64,000 nucleotides of DNA from Aeromicrobium sp. Root472D3 (GCF_001426485.1 NZ_LMET01000001.1:987217-1051216); one strand, 5' to 3'. Shown: positions 42,311 through 52,997, counted from the stretch's first letter. Notes: generated from the letters alone by a model not told the origin. Translations and numbers: made by a program.

Positions 42311-42774
42311 CCTCGCCTGACCGTCCGGTCGAGGATCCCGAGCGTGCCGCTGAGCGCCGTCTCCGACACGACCGGGAAGACGCCGCTCTCCCGCGCCCGC
42401 TCGGTGATGTCCGACCAGTCGTAGAACGACGTCACCCGCGTGCCGCCGTCGACCGGCTTGAGGCGGTAGCCGTAGACGTGACCCATGCCGGGCCGCACCC
42501 GGCCCAGGATCGTCCACGAGATCAGCCGGTCGGGCTCGAAGTCCTCGATCGTGACCGTGACGTCGTACTTGCCGTAGTCGGGGATGTCGTTCAGCGACTC
42601 GCGGTCCATGTGGACGACGAACGTGTCGCCCGCCGCCGTCACGCGCTCGCCATCGGCGTCCTGCAGCATGCCGGTCGCATCGATCGCGACATGGCCCTGC
42701 GGGTCGGTCAGCACCGCGAACACGTCGGCGGCGGGGGCGGGGATGAAGCGGTCGGTCTCGATGCGGTCGGCCAT
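42295..42774 (-). CDS. SRPBCC-family protein
   Basis: The 159-residue protein has the START/SRPBCC-like layout: an N-terminal [20 protein letters not shown], then a strand-rich middle with [11 protein letters not shown] and [19 protein letters not shown], and a C-terminal helix. Such proteins bind hydrophobic ligands, but the substrate is unknown. The ATG at 42774 is chosen because upstream sequence belongs to the divergent promoter of the export cluster. It converges with the HNH gene. Confidence 0.75.
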   Translation of the reverse strand: MADRIETDRFIPAPAADVFAVLTDPQGHVAIDATGMLQDADGERVTAAGDTFVVHMDRESLNDIPDYGKYDVTVTIEDFEPDRLISWTILGRVRPGMGHVYGYRLKPVDGGTRVTSFYDWSDITERARESGVFPVVSETALSGTLGILDRTVRRGYPRG

Positions 42775-42821
42775 GACCCGATCGTGCCAGCCGGCCGAAG
42801 GGGTCGCAGCGCGAGACGGCT

Positions 42822-42839
42822 TGACAGGCCGATGACAGG
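42822..42839. promoter_or_regulatory. Direct repeat in the promoter region of the export cluster
   Basis: TGACAGG occurs at 42822-42828 and again at 42833-42839, with starts 11 bases apart, one helical turn. TTGACA at 42821-42826 can also be read as a -35 box. Such spacing suits an OmpR-family response-regulator site, but no two-component genes lie within the window near it. Confidence 0.4.
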
Positions 42840-42882
42840 TTCGGGCCAGCCCCGGCATGGCGGACGCCACCACGCTCTCCCT

Positions 42883-44087
42883 GTGTCCACCAGATCCCAC
42901 GCCCCACGCCTCGCGTCCCGGCTACGACCTCGCTCTCGTCGGCAGTACCTCGTGGCGGCCGTCGCCGTCGTCCTCGTGATCGGCGCGGCCGGCTACTGGT
43001 TCCTCGGTCGCGCCGACAGCGCAGAGACCGCGACGACCGTCTCCGAGGTCACGACCGGCACGTTCAAGCAGACCGTCAGCGGCTCCGGCACCCTCGAGCC
43101 GGCCCAGCAGGCCGATCTCGAGTTCGCCGTCTCCGGCCGCGTCACCGCCGTCGAGGTCGGGGCCGGCGACACGGTCACGAAGGGTGACGTGCTGGCCAGG
43201 CTCGACACCGTCTCGCTCGAAGCCTCCCTCGCCGCGGCCGAGGCCCAGGAGGAGGCGGCGGAGACCACGGTCGCCAACGACGGCAGCGAGACCAGCACGC
43301 AGCGCGCGGCCAACGAGGCGGGTCTCGCCAGCGCTCGCGCGGACGTCGCGCAGGCCCGGGACGATCTCGACGCCGCGACGCTCACGGCGACCTTCAGCGG
43401 GACCGTCGCGAGCGTCAGCGTCGCCGTCGGTGACCAGGCGGGTGGCTCGTCCGGGGCGGTCCCGGGCGCGACCGGCACGACGACCACCACGACCTCGACC
43501 GCCGCGGTCACGCTCGTGAAGCCGAAGACCTTCGTCGTGGACGTCGACGTGTCCGCCGCGGACGTCACCGACGTCGAGGAGGGCCTGCAGGCCGAGATCA
43601 CCCCCGCCGACGCGACCGAGGCGATCTTCGGGACGGTCAAGGACGTCGGCAAGGTCGCCGAGACCAGCACGTCCGGCACCGCGACCTTCCCCGTCACCGT
43701 CTCGGTGACCGGCAAGCAGGAAGGGCTGTACGCCGGCACGTCGGCGGACGTCTCGATCGTCGTCAAGCAGATCGCCGACGTGCTGACGGTCCCGAGCCAG
43801 GCGCTCACGACGACCGGCGGCAAGACGTACGTGACGAAGGTCGACGGTTCGACGACGAAGAAGACCGCCGTGACGGTCGGCGAGACCTACGGGGCGTCGA
43901 CCGAGATCACCAAGGGGCTCGCGGCGGGCGACAAGGTCGAGATCGCGGCCGTCGGTCGGTCACGCGCACCCGGCGGAGCGGGCGGCACCGGTGGTGCAGG
44001 CGGCTTCCCGGGTGGGGGCTCGCCGCCCAGCGGCGGCTTCCCAAGCGGCGGACAGCCCCCGGCGGGCTTCCCGGGCGGGGGCTCGTG

Positions 44088-44088
<1 letters not shown>
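42883..44088 (+). CDS. Membrane fusion (MacA/HlyD-like) protein
   Basis: The 401-residue protein starts with a basic segment and one membrane helix (about 23-41), then has the two lipoyl-like half motifs ([20 protein letters not shown] and [19 protein letters not shown]), a short coiled-coil region rich in Ala/Glu, and a beta-barrel part. A Gly/Pro-rich tail ([16 protein letters not shown]) ends it. It should link the ABC permease to the cell envelope for export. The GTG at 42883 is the only start before the membrane helix without entering the divergent gene. Its stop overlaps the ATPase gene. Confidence 0.85.
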
Positions 44089-44773
<685 letters not shown>

Positions 44774-44777
<4 letters not shown>

Positions 44778-45997
44778 ACTGGCCGGAGACCTTCCGCACC
44801 GGCGCGGAGGCCGTGCGGGCGCACCGCATGCGATCGATCCTGACGATGCTCGGCATCATCATCGGCGTCTCGTCGGTGATCCTGACCGTCGGGCTGGGGC
44901 AGGGCGCGCAGGACGAGGTCAGCTCGCAGATCGACGCGCTGGGCAGCAACCTGCTGGTCGTCTCGCCCGGCAGCACGACGTCCACGACCGGCATCCGTGG
45001 CGGCTTCGGCTCCGCCTCGACCCTGACCCTGTCGGACGCCGACGCGATCGACGACGAGGACGTCGTGCCGGACGTCGCCCGGGTCGCCCCCGTCACCTCG
45101 ACCTCGGCGTCGCTGGTCAACGGCACGACGAACTGGACGACGACCCTGGTCGGCTCGACCGTCGACTGGCTCGACGTCCGGTCGCGTGACCTGTCGGCGG
45201 GACGGTTCTACACCGCGGCCGAGGTCGCGTCGAGCGCGCCGGTCGTCGTGCTGGGCGCCGACACCGCCGGCGAGCTCTTCACCGGAAGCGCGGTCGGACA
45301 GACCGTGACGGTCAACGGCTCGGCGCTGACGGTCATCGGCGTGCTCGAGACGTCTGGCGCGTCGTCGTCCGACAGCAGCGAGGACGACACGGCCGTCACC
45401 CCGCTCGGGACCGCCGCCTCCGTCTCGGGGACGACCGGCACCTCCGTCTCGTCGATCTACGTCGAGGGCGCCTCCGAGGGCACCCTCGGCGCGGCGTACC
45501 AGGAGATCAACGCGCTGCTGCTCAACCTCCACGGCGTCGACGCCACGGAGGCCGACTTCACGATCACGAGCCAGGAGGCGCTGATCGACACCGCCAACTC
45601 GACGAACCGGACCCTGACGGTGCTGCTCGCGGGGGTCGCCGGCATCTCGCTGCTCGTGGGAGGCATCGGAGTCATGAACATCATGCTGGTGTCGGTGACC
45701 GAGCGGATCCGCGAGATCGGCCTGCGCAAGGCGCTGGGCGCGACCCCCGGCTCGATCGGCCGGCAGTTCCTCGTCGAGGCCTCGATGCTCGGGCTCGCCG
45801 GTGGCGTCATCGGGGTGATCATCGCGGTCGTCGGCGCCGCGGTGCTGCCGGGGCTGATCGACCAGCCGGTGTCGCTGTCGCTGCTCGCGACCGTCGGCGC
45901 CCTCCTCACGTCCCTCGCGCTCGGGGTCGGCTTCGGGGTCTATCCCGCCAGCCGCGCCGCGCGCCTCACCCCCATCCAGGCCCTCCGCAGTGAATGA
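44774..45997 (+). CDS. ABC transporter permease, MacB-like (FtsX domain)
   Basis: The 407-residue protein has the MacB plan. There is one membrane helix near the N-terminus after a cytoplasmic segment (RMRSILTMLGIIIGVSSVI). A large extracytoplasmic domain of about 225 residues follows, Ser/Thr-rich. Three C-terminal helices begin with LAGVAGISLLVGGIGVMNIM, then ERIREIGLRKALGATPGSI. It likely works by mechanotransmission with the membrane fusion protein rather than classic transport. ATGA overlap with the ATPase gene. Substrate unknown. Confidence 0.93.
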
Positions 45998-46024
45998 CCA
46001 GCCCCGAACCCCTCAGGAGTCACC

Positions 46025-46831
46025 ATGAAGCGCATCATCAGCACGTCCGTCCTCTGCCTGGCCGTCGGCCTCGTCGCCTCCGGCTGTGGCGGATCCGACG
46101 GTGACGCCGCGGCGAGCGGCAGCCAGGCGCAGGCGCAGGGTCAGGCGCCCGGCGGTGGACGCGGGCCCGGGGGATCGGGCGAGGTCGCCGAGGTCTCGGG
46201 CTCCACGGCCCAGGTCACGGGCCAGGACGCCCAGGTCGCGGTCAGCTGGACCGACAGCACGACGTTCACGCAGCAGGTCTCGGCCTCGTCCTCCGACGTC
46301 ACGGTCGGCTCGTGCGTCATGGTGACGTCGGCTGCAGACGGCGCCGGGTCCACCGATGCCGTCGCCGCGTCGACGGTCCAGATCACCGAGAAGACCGACG
46401 GCTCGTGCTCCGTGATGGGCGCTGGGGGAGGGCCCGGCGGCGGCGAGCGTCCGACGGACATGCCCTCCGAAATGCCCACCGACATGCCGACCGACGGAGC
46501 GGGCGGACGCGGCGGGCCCGGCGGTGGGTTCGCCGTCGGCGAGGTGACGGCGGTGTCCGACACCGGCTTCACGGTGTCGTCGCAGCTGCCGGGTGCCGAC
46601 GGCTCCACGGCGAGCCCGACCACGGTGACGGTCACGACGTCCGGCGACACCACCTACTCGACGACCGCCGATGCGTCCGCGAAGGACGTGACGGTCGGGG
46701 TGTGCGTCACGAGCCGCGGTGAGGCCGACGACACCGGTGCCATCACGGCCGAGAGCATCGCGATCACCCAGCCGGTCGACGGCGCGTGTGCCATGGGGTT
46801 CGGCGGCGGACGTCCGGCGGACGCCTCGTGA
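46025..46831 (+). CDS. DUF5666-like lipoprotein of the export cluster
   Basis: The 268-residue protein has a lipoprotein signal peptide ending VASGC (Cys21). Two similar beta-rich repeats (about 52-130 and 168-258; each with a VTVGSCVMV/VTVGVCVTS-like half) are separated by a Gly/Pro- and Met-Pro-Thr-Asp-rich linker. DUF5666 domains fit this pattern. Four cysteines pair between repeats. It is in the middle of the export operon, 27 bases after the permease, and its stop overlaps the next gene by four bases, so it is likely a surface partner of the complex. Confidence 0.75.
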   Translation: MKRIISTSVLCLAVGLVASGCGGSDGDAAASGSQAQAQGQAPGGGRGPGGSGEVAEVSGSTAQVTGQDAQVAVSWTDSTTFTQQVSASSSDVTVGSCVMVTSAADGAGSTDAVAASTVQITEKTDGSCSVMGAGGGPGGGERPTDMPSEMPTDMPTDGAGGRGGPGGGFAVGEVTAVSDTGFTVSSQLPGADGSTASPTTVTVTTSGDTTYSTTADASAKDVTVGVCVTSRGEADDTGAITAESIAITQPVDGACAMGFGGGRPADAS

Positions 46832-48441
46832 GACGGCGCAGGCTCGCGGCAGCGGCGATCGCCGGCGTCGTCCTGGTCGGTGGCGGAAGTGTCGCGTACG
46901 CCCAGACGCAGAGCGGTGCGGGCTCGTACCGCACGGCGACCGTGACCACCGGCGACGTCGACGAGACCATGGGGCTCTCGGGCATCATCACGGCATCGGA
47001 TCGCCAGGACCTGTCGTTCGGGGCCGGCGGCACCGTCGAGAAGGTCTCCGTCGAGGCCGGTGACGTCGTCCGGTCCGGCAGCACCCTCGCGACGCTCGAC
47101 TCCACCGACCTCGAGACCGCGGTCACGAAGGCCGAGGCGACCCTGGCGAAGGCCAAGGCCCAGCTCGAGACCGACGAGGCGAGTCAGGCGTCGACCGTCA
47201 CGGACTCCGAGACGCCGACCGCGGCGACACCCGCGAAGTCGACGCCTGCGAAGTCCACGCCCACCTCATCCACCCCGACGCGGTCGCCGGCGCTCGAGGA
47301 GGCGCTGGCCAAGCTCGCGACGCAGCAGACCGACCTCACCTCGGCCCAGTCGGCCGCGACCGAGGCGATCAGCGCCTCCAAGAGCGCGCTCGCCGCACAG
47401 ATCGAGGCGTGCAAGGCCGCCGAGACCGAGGAGCCGACGCCCGCCGACGGCGAGGACGAGGGCGAGGCGACGGGTCTGTCGCGGGGGTGCTCCGACGCGC
47501 TCGACGCGGTCCAGGCCGCGCAGGACGTCGTGGCCGACCAGCAGGACACGCTGCAGACGGCGCTCGAGGCGCTGTCGACGACCCTGACCGCCGCGGTCGA
47601 GGCCGTGGGCGAGTCGTCCTCGACGCGGTCGACGCCTTCGACCCCGTCGGCGCCCGACGACGCTGACGCGACTCCTACGACTCCTACGACGCCCACGACG
47701 CCATCGACATCCGGCTCCACTCCGTCCGGCAGCGCGAGCGGGCCGACCGTCACGGCGGCGACCCTGGCGCAGGACCAGGCGTCGATCGACACGGCCGAGG
47801 CGCAGCTGACCGAGGCCGAGCGCCAGCTGAAGTCGGCCGAGCTCACCGCCCCGTTCGCGGGCGAGATCCTGTCGGTGTCGGTGGTCGAGGGCGATGTCGT
47901 CGCCGACAGCGACGTCGTCATCGTCATCAAGGGCGACGGCGCCACGACCGTCACCACGACGGTGACCCTCGACCAGATCCAGGACGTCACGGTCGGCCAG
48001 ACGGCGTCGGTCACGCCTGCGGGCGCGGTCGAGGCGACGGGCGGGACGGTGTCGTCGATCGCGCTGCTGCCCGACGCGAGCTCCGGCACGTCGACCTATC
48101 CCGTCACGATCGAGCTCGCCGAACCGGTCGCGGCCCCCGAGGGCTCGACCGCCTCGATCTCGGTGGTCACCGGTCGGGCCGAGTCCGTCCTGACGGTGCC
48201 GTCGTCGGCGGTGTCGACGACGATCCGGACGACGGTCAGCGTGCTGGTCGACGGCCGGCCGGTCGTCACCCCCGTCACCGTGGGCGTCGTCGGGGCGACC
48301 CGCACGGAGATCACCGACGGGCTCACGAGGGGCCAGGAGATCGTCCTGGCCGATCTCGACGCGGACCTCCCCTCGGGTGACTCGACCACGACGAGCCTCA
48401 CGGGTGGCGGCTTCCCGCGCGGCCCGGGTGGTCGCGGCTGA
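46828..48441 (+). CDS. Second membrane fusion protein, large, with low-complexity inserts
   Basis: The 537-residue protein has a signal anchor (about 7-24), a lipoyl-like half motif (LSFGAGGTVEKVSVEAGD), a long helical region of about 260 residues broken by two Pro/Thr/Ser inserts (near 127-148 and 265-310), the second half motif (LTAPFAGEILSVSVVEGD) and a beta-barrel part. Two cysteines frame the centre (IEACKAAE, SRGCSDAL). The GTG at 46828 overlaps the lipoprotein gene. A second membrane fusion protein for one ABC pair is unusual. Confidence 0.82.
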   Translation: MRRRRLAAAAIAGVVLVGGGSVAYAQTQSGAGSYRTATVTTGDVDETMGLSGIITASDRQDLSFGAGGTVEKVSVEAGDVVRSGSTLATLDSTDLETAVTKAEATLAKAKAQLETDEASQASTVTDSETPTAATPAKSTPAKSTPTSSTPTRSPALEEALAKLATQQTDLTSAQSAATEAISASKSALAAQIEACKAAETEEPTPADGEDEGEATGLSRGCSDALDAVQAAQDVVADQQDTLQTALEALSTTLTAAVEAVGESSSTRSTPSTPSAPDDADATPTTPTTPTTPSTSGSTPSGSASGPTVTAATLAQDQASIDTAEAQLTEAERQLKSAELTAPFAGEILSVSVVEGDVVADSDVVIVIKGDGATTVTTTVTLDQIQDVTVGQTASVTPAGAVEATGGTVSSIALLPDASSGTSTYPVTIELAEPVAAPEGSTASISVVTGRAESVLTVPSSAVSTTIRTTVSVLVDGRPVVTPVTVGVVGATRTEITDGLTRGQEIVLADLDADLPSGDSTTTSLTGGGFPRGPGGRG

Positions 48442-48452
48442 CCCGTCTCGAC

Positions 48453-48483
48453 TTGTGCTGGAGCGCGCTCCAGGGGTCATGCT
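48453..48483 (+). promoter_or_regulatory. MerR-type promoter with dyad in a 19-bp spacer
   Basis: A perfect 16-base palindrome CTGGAGCGCGCTCCAG lies at 48458-48473. A -35-like TTGTGC (48453-48458) and a -10-like CATGCT (48478-48483) are separated by 19 bases, the overlong spacing that MerR regulators correct by DNA distortion. It lies seven bases before the MerR gene, so the regulator controls its own operon. Confidence 0.85.
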
Positions 48484-48489
48484 GAAGAC

Positions 48490-48876
48490 ATGACCTTGAC
48501 CGACGTGCCCGCCGAGGGCCTGACGATCAGTGCCGCCGCCGAGGCGAGCGGGCTGAGCGTCGACACGCTGCGCTACTACGAGAAGGAGGGCCTGACCCTC
48601 CACCGTCCCGGACGGTCGTCGTCGGGCCAGCGCCGGTACACCCGCGAGAACGTGGCCTGGCTCGGGACGCTCGTGATGCTGCGCCGCACCGGCATGCCGA
48701 TCCGCGACATCAAGAAGTTCGTCGAGCTGTACCGCGTCGACGGGAGCGAGGCCGATCGCCTCGCGATCCTCGAGGCGCACCGCGTGCACGTGCTCGAGGA
48801 GCTGGCCGAGGTGCAGACGCACCTGACCGCCATCAACCGCAAGATCGACTACTACAAGGAGCAGGTGCTGCGATGA
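48490..48876 (+). CDS. MerR-family regulator
   Basis: The 128-residue protein has the MerR winged helix (ISAAAEASGLSVDTLRYYEKEG), the RRYTRENVAWLGTLVMLRRTGMPI segment and a dimerisation helix up to the C-terminus. It lacks the C-terminal metal-binding cysteines, so it is more likely a small-molecule or oxidant sensor. Its target is the facing dyad promoter. The stop overlaps the aldo-keto reductase start by four bases, making the reductase its direct partner. Confidence 0.92.
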   Translation: MTLTDVPAEGLTISAAAEASGLSVDTLRYYEKEGLTLHRPGRSSSGQRRYTRENVAWLGTLVMLRRTGMPIRDIKKFVELYRVDGSEADRLAILEAHRVHVLEELAEVQTHLTAINRKIDYYKEQVLR

Positions 48877-49859
48877 AGACCACCACATGGGGAAGCCAGG
48901 GCCTCGAGGCCAGCGTCGAGGGACTCGGCGCGATGGGCATGTCCGCGTTCTACGGTGCGCGTGACGACGACGAGTCGGCCGCGACGCTGCACCGCGCGCT
49001 CGACCTGGGCGTCAGCCTGATCGACACCGCCGAGATGTACGGACCGTTCATCAACGAGCAGCTCATCGGCCGGACGATCGGCAGCCGCAGCGGTGAGTAC
49101 GCGCTGGCGACCAAGACCGGCGTCGAGATAACCGACGACGGCGAGCGGAAGGGCACCAACGGCTCCCCGGAGTACCTGCGCACGGCCCTCGAGCGGTCGC
49201 TGCGCCACCTGGGCCGCGACACGATCGACCTGTACTACATCCACCGCGTCGACCCGGACGTCCCGATCGAGGAGACGTTCGGCGCGATGGGCGAGTTCGT
49301 CGCGGAGGGCAAGGTCCGCTACCTCGGCATCTCCGAGGCGGCGCCCGAGACGATCCGCCGCGCGCACGCGACGCACCCGCTGACCGCGGTGCAGACCGAG
49401 TACTCGCTGTTCGAGCGCGCGCCCGAGGTCAACGGGGTGCTCGACACGACCCGTGAGCTCGGCATCGCGTTCGTCGCGTACTCGCCGCTCGGGCGGGGCC
49501 TGCTGACCGGGGCGATCGCCTCGACCGACGAGCTCGACGCGGACGACTTCCGGCGCAGCAACCCGCGCTGGTCGGACGAGAACATCGCCGCCAACCTCGC
49601 GGTCGTCGAGGCGGTGCGCTCGCTGGCCGAGGCCAAGGGCGCGACACCCGGCCAGCTGGCACTCGCCTGGGTGCTGCACCAGCAGGGCGTCGTCGCGATC
49701 CCCGGCACCAAGCGCCGCACGTACCTCGAGGAGAACGTGGCCGCCGCCGACATCGAGCTCTCGGCGTCCGATCTCGCCTCGCTCGACGAGGTCGCGCCGG
49801 TGGGCGTCGCGGCCGGTGAGCGCTACCCGGAGGCGGGCCTCAAGGCCGTCCACCTCTGA
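48873..49859 (+). CDS. Aldo-keto reductase (partner of the MerR regulator)
   Basis: The 328-residue protein belongs to the AKR superfamily, close to the type that includes YakC/YajO-like oxidoreductases. Visible marks are LGAMGMSAFYG, LIDTAEMYGPFINEQLIG, ALATKTG with the catalytic lysine, YYIHRVDPDVPIEET with the histidine, and VVAIPGTKRRTYLEENVAA in the NADPH-binding part. All four catalytic residues (Asp, Tyr, Lys, His) are present. It reduces reactive carbonyls in related organisms. ATGA overlap with the regulator gene. Confidence 0.92.
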   Translation: MKTTTWGSQGLEASVEGLGAMGMSAFYGARDDDESAATLHRALDLGVSLIDTAEMYGPFINEQLIGRTIGSRSGEYALATKTGVEITDDGERKGTNGSPEYLRTALERSLRHLGRDTIDLYYIHRVDPDVPIEETFGAMGEFVAEGKVRYLGISEAAPETIRRAHATHPLTAVQTEYSLFERAPEVNGVLDTTRELGIAFVAYSPLGRGLLTGAIASTDELDADDFRRSNPRWSDENIAANLAVVEAVRSLAEAKGATPGQLALAWVLHQQGVVAIPGTKRRTYLEENVAAADIELSASDLASLDEVAPVGVAAGERYPEAGLKAVHL

Positions 49860-49939
49860 CGTCCCGAAGGTCGGGATTCGCCGCGCAGCCGTGGCTCGCT
49901 CGCGATAGCGTGAGCGCTCCACGGCAGCGAGGTGTGCAC

Positions 49940-51397
49940 ATGGGCTTCGTGTCCAAGCCGGTCCTCTCCCTGAGGACCGTCGAGGGTCTGGTCGACCTGG
50001 CCCGGTCGCTCGCCTCGACGACCGATCTGCAGGCCGTCCTCGACGCCGTGTGCCGAGCCCTGGTCGACGTCGCGGACTTCGGATCGGCCGCGATCAACCT
50101 GGTCACCGACTCCGGCGACCTCAAGGTCGTGGCCGTGGCGGGCCCTCCCGAGGTGGGCGAGGCGTTGCTCGGTCTCGAGGCCCCGCGCCACCAGTGGGAC
50201 GCCGAGTTCGCCGCCTCGGTGCCGCACCACGGCCTGCTGCTGAGCAAGGAGTCGGGCGAGAGCTCGGTGGCCGGGAGCTGGACGTCCGACGACACGGAGT
50301 GGTTCGACCGCACGGCCGGAGACCCCCGCGCCTGGAAGCCCGACTACGCGCTGTTCGTGCCGATGTCGGACTCGGCCGGCGAGATGATCGGGGTCGTCAG
50401 CGTCGACATGCCCCGGTCGGGTCTGGTGCCCGAGCTGGCCCAGGCCTCGACGGTCGAGATCGTGGCCAGGCAGGCCGAGACCGCCATCGCGGCCGCGCGC
50501 ACGCTGGCGCGGACCGCGCTCAACGAGCGCATCTACCGCCTGGCCTTCGACACGGCCGCGACGCTGACGGCGATCGCGGAGGTCGGCGGGGCGTTCGTCG
50601 ACGCCAACCGGGCCTTCCGCGAGGCGCTGCCGGACGTCACCGACGCCGCAGCGTTCGACCGTGCCGTCACGGTCCACGACGGCGGGCGCGGCATGTGCGA
50701 CGCCCTCGACGGGGTGTTCGGCAGGGGTGTTCCCGCCGTGACGTTCGTGGCCGAGACGGGCCGCGGCGTCGACGCGCGGTGGTTCCGCGTCACGGTGCGC
50801 GGCATCGGTGGCGTCGCCTCGGCTCCCGAGCGGGCCGTGTGCACGATCGTCGACATCTCGTTCGAGCGCCGTGAGCAGATGAGGCACCGCCGCGACGCCG
50901 AGCACGACCCGCTGACGGGGCTGCTGAACCGCCGCGGCGCGCGAGGTGCGATGGACGCGCTGCTGGCGCGCGTCGGGCCGGACGCGGTGGTGGCGGTCCT
51001 GGCCTGCGACCTCGACGGCTTCAAGGCCGTCAACGACCGGTTCGGCCACCACGTCGGCGACGAGGTGCTGATGCAGACCGCGCAGCGCATCCGGAGCGCC
51101 CAGTCCGACGACGCCGTGGCGATCCGGCTCGGCGGCGACGAGTTCCTCGTCATCACCGAGTGCGCGAGCCACGAGGGCGCCGAGGCGGCGGCCGAGGCGC
51201 TCGTCGAGGCCATGCGCTGCGGCGTCGTCGTCGACGAGCAGGTCGTGCCGGTGACGATCAGCGTCGGCCTGGCCACCGCGCAGTCGGCGACGATCGACGG
51301 TCTCAGCGGTCTGATGGACGCCGCCGACCGGGCGCTGTACGACGCCAAGGCGGCGGGCCGGACACGGTGGGCCGTGTCGTCTCAGGCCCTGGCGTAG
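49940..51397 (+). CDS. Diguanylate cyclase with N-terminal GAF domain
   Basis: The 485-residue protein has a GAF-like sensory part (about 10-190; LQAVLDAVCRALVDVADFGSA), a possible PAS-like middle, and a C-terminal GGDEF domain with intact signature RLGGDEF and the DHDPLTG-type start AEHDPLTGLLNRRGA. It should make cyclic di-GMP. No RxxD inhibitory site precedes the signature. I chose the ATG at 49940 for its GAGG ribosome binding site; a GTG 30 bases upstream is possible. The last 16 bases overlap the convergent DUF2461 gene. Confidence 0.88.
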   Translation: MGFVSKPVLSLRTVEGLVDLARSLASTTDLQAVLDAVCRALVDVADFGSAAINLVTDSGDLKVVAVAGPPEVGEALLGLEAPRHQWDAEFAASVPHHGLLLSKESGESSVAGSWTSDDTEWFDRTAGDPRAWKPDYALFVPMSDSAGEMIGVVSVDMPRSGLVPELAQASTVEIVARQAETAIAAARTLARTALNERIYRLAFDTAATLTAIAEVGGAFVDANRAFREALPDVTDAAAFDRAVTVHDGGRGMCDALDGVFGRGVPAVTFVAETGRGVDARWFRVTVRGIGGVASAPERAVCTIVDISFERREQMRHRRDAEHDPLTGLLNRRGARGAMDALLARVGPDAVVAVLACDLDGFKAVNDRFGHHVGDEVLMQTAQRIRSAQSDDAVAIRLGGDEFLVITECASHEGAEAAAEALVEAMRCGVVVDEQVVPVTISVGLATAQSATIDGLSGLMDAADRALYDAKAAGRTRWAVSSQALA

Positions 51398-52014
51398 CGC
51401 AGCACCCACTCCACGAACGGCGTCGCCTCGCGCCAGTCGGCGCGCACCCGGTCGAGCAGCTCGGGGGTGTGGATGACCGGCTCGAAGCCGTACGCCTTGC
51501 CGAGCGTCATCGACTTGTGCCGCAGCAGCTCGATGCGCGGGTGGTCGGCGGAGTAGCCGCGGGGTGCGGTCTTGAGGCGGTCGCCGCCGAGCTCCCAACC
51601 GGCACCGGCCAGGGCGGCCAGGACCTCCTCGAGCTCGGCGCCCCGCCGCTGGTCGACGATCGCCTCGCGGACGCTCGCGAGCCGGGGGCCCGACGCCTCG
51701 TAGAACCCCACGCCGACCCGGACGCCGGGCGCCCCGACCTGCACGTAGTAGCCCGTCGAGGGCCCCTTCGCGACGAAGGCGCCCTGGTGGGTCTTGTAGG
51801 GCGTCTTGTCCTTCGAGAAGCGGACGTCGCGGTACGGGCGGAAGATCTTGGCGTCGCCGAACTCGTCGGCCAGCGCGGCCGTCAGCGCCTTCATGGGCGC
51901 GGCGACGGCGGTCGCGTGGACGTCGCGGTGCGCCTCCCAGAACGTCTTGGTGTTGTCCATCTCGAGGTCGTCGTAGAAGTCGAGCGCCGCCTCGGGGAAT
52001 CCGGTGAACGTCAC
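51382..52014 (-). CDS. DUF2461 protein
   Basis: The 210-residue protein matches the DUF2461 family, conserved but of unknown function: GFPEAALDFYDDLEMDNTKTFWEAH, shown partly, KIFRPYRDVRFSKDKTPYKTHQG, shown partly, and the C-terminal DWREATPFVEWV. The start is a GTG at 52014. It converges with the cyclase gene and overlaps its 3' end by 16 bases. No further context explains its job. Confidence 0.85.
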   Translation of the reverse strand: MTFTGFPEAALDFYDDLEMDNTKTFWEAHRDVHATAVAAPMKALTAALADEFGDAKIFRPYRDVRFSKDKTPYKTHQGAFVAKGPSTGYYVQVGAPGVRVGVGFYEASGPRLASVREAIVDQRRGAELEEVLAALAGAGWELGGDRLKTAPRGYSADHPRIELLRHKSMTLGKAYGFEPVIHTPELLDRVRADWREATPFVEWVLRYARA

Positions 52015-52050
52015 CGACCCACCATAGGCGCGGCGGCCGCGAGGGTGCGC

Positions 52051-52896
52051 TCAGACCTCCAGGGTCTGCTCGCCGAGCACCCGCAGCAGCTGGAGCTTGC
52101 CGTGGGCGTCGGTGCCGGGCGCCGCGCCGAGGATGATGAGGCGCTGGCCGTCCTCGTCGGTCGCGAGGGTCTCGCAGTCGACGGTCAGCTCGCCGATCCG
52201 CGGGTGGACGAAGCGCTTGTGCTGCAGGTGCTTGACCCCGACCTCGTGCCGCTCCCAGATCTGCGCGAACTCCGGGCTGTCGGCGACCAGCGCGTCCACG
52301 AGCGACCGGACGTCGGCGTCACCGTGCCGGCGCGACCAGGTGGCCCGCAGGTCGGCGACGCGGACGCGGCTGTGCTCGGGTCGGTCCTCGGCGACGATGC
52401 CGTCCTGCGCACCGGGCTCGGTGAACCAGGTGTAGGTCGAGCTGGCCCGCAGGCCCGTGCGCCCGGAGTGGTCGCCCTGCAGCAGCACCGACAGCCGGTT
52501 CTGCGCCAGCACCTCGTCGAGGTCGGAGCACACGAACGCGGCGCAGTCCTCCAGCTGGTCGAGCACGTGCAGCAGCACGGGCCGCACGTGGCGCGACGAC
52601 CCGGTGCGGTCGGGAGCGGGGTGGCCGGCGAGCCGGTGCAGGTGGTCGGTCTCGTCGCGGCTCAGCCGCAGGGTGCGCGCCAGGGCCTGCAGCATCTGGG
52701 TGGACGGCTGCGGGCTGCGGGCCTGCTCGAGCCGGGCGTAGTAGTCGACCGACATGCCCGTGAGGTGCGCGATCTCCTCGCGGCGCAGGCCCGGCGCGCG
52801 GCGTCGGGGGCCGGCCGTCAGACCGACGTCGGACGGCTGGAGTGCGTCCCTGCGACGGGTGAGGAAGTCGGCGAGCGCGGCGCGGTCCATGGGCAT
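52051..52896 (-). CDS. XRE-family regulator with MmyB-like ligand domain
   Basis: The 281-residue protein has an N-terminal helix-turn-helix (LADFLTRRRDALQPSDVGL, RAPGLRREEIAHLTGMSVDYYARLEQ, shown partly) and a C-terminal MmyB-like PAS-type ligand domain (about 105-265; CSDLDEVLAQNRLSVLL, RHEVGVKHLQHKRFVHP). Fatty-acid or similar ligands are known for this family. It is divergent from the aldo-keto reductase at 52998, which it probably controls. The ATG at 52896 is chosen; an internal Met two codons later is equally possible. Confidence 0.88.
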   Translation of the reverse strand: MPMDRAALADFLTRRRDALQPSDVGLTAGPRRRAPGLRREEIAHLTGMSVDYYARLEQARSPQPSTQMLQALARTLRLSRDETDHLHRLAGHPAPDRTGSSRHVRPVLLHVLDQLEDCAAFVCSDLDEVLAQNRLSVLLQGDHSGRTGLRASSTYTWFTEPGAQDGIVAEDRPEHSRVRVADLRATWSRRHGDADVRSLVDALVADSPEFAQIWERHEVGVKHLQHKRFVHPRIGELTVDCETLATDEDGQRLIILGAAPGTDAHGKLQLLRVLGEQTLEV

Positions 52897-52997
52897 GCGT
52901 CCATCATGGCTCGCGTCGCGCCCCGGAGGCAGGGACCGCGAGTCCGTGGTTGAGCGCTCCTCTCCCGTTCGTGGCCCGCGAGGCGCACCGTGGAGGC

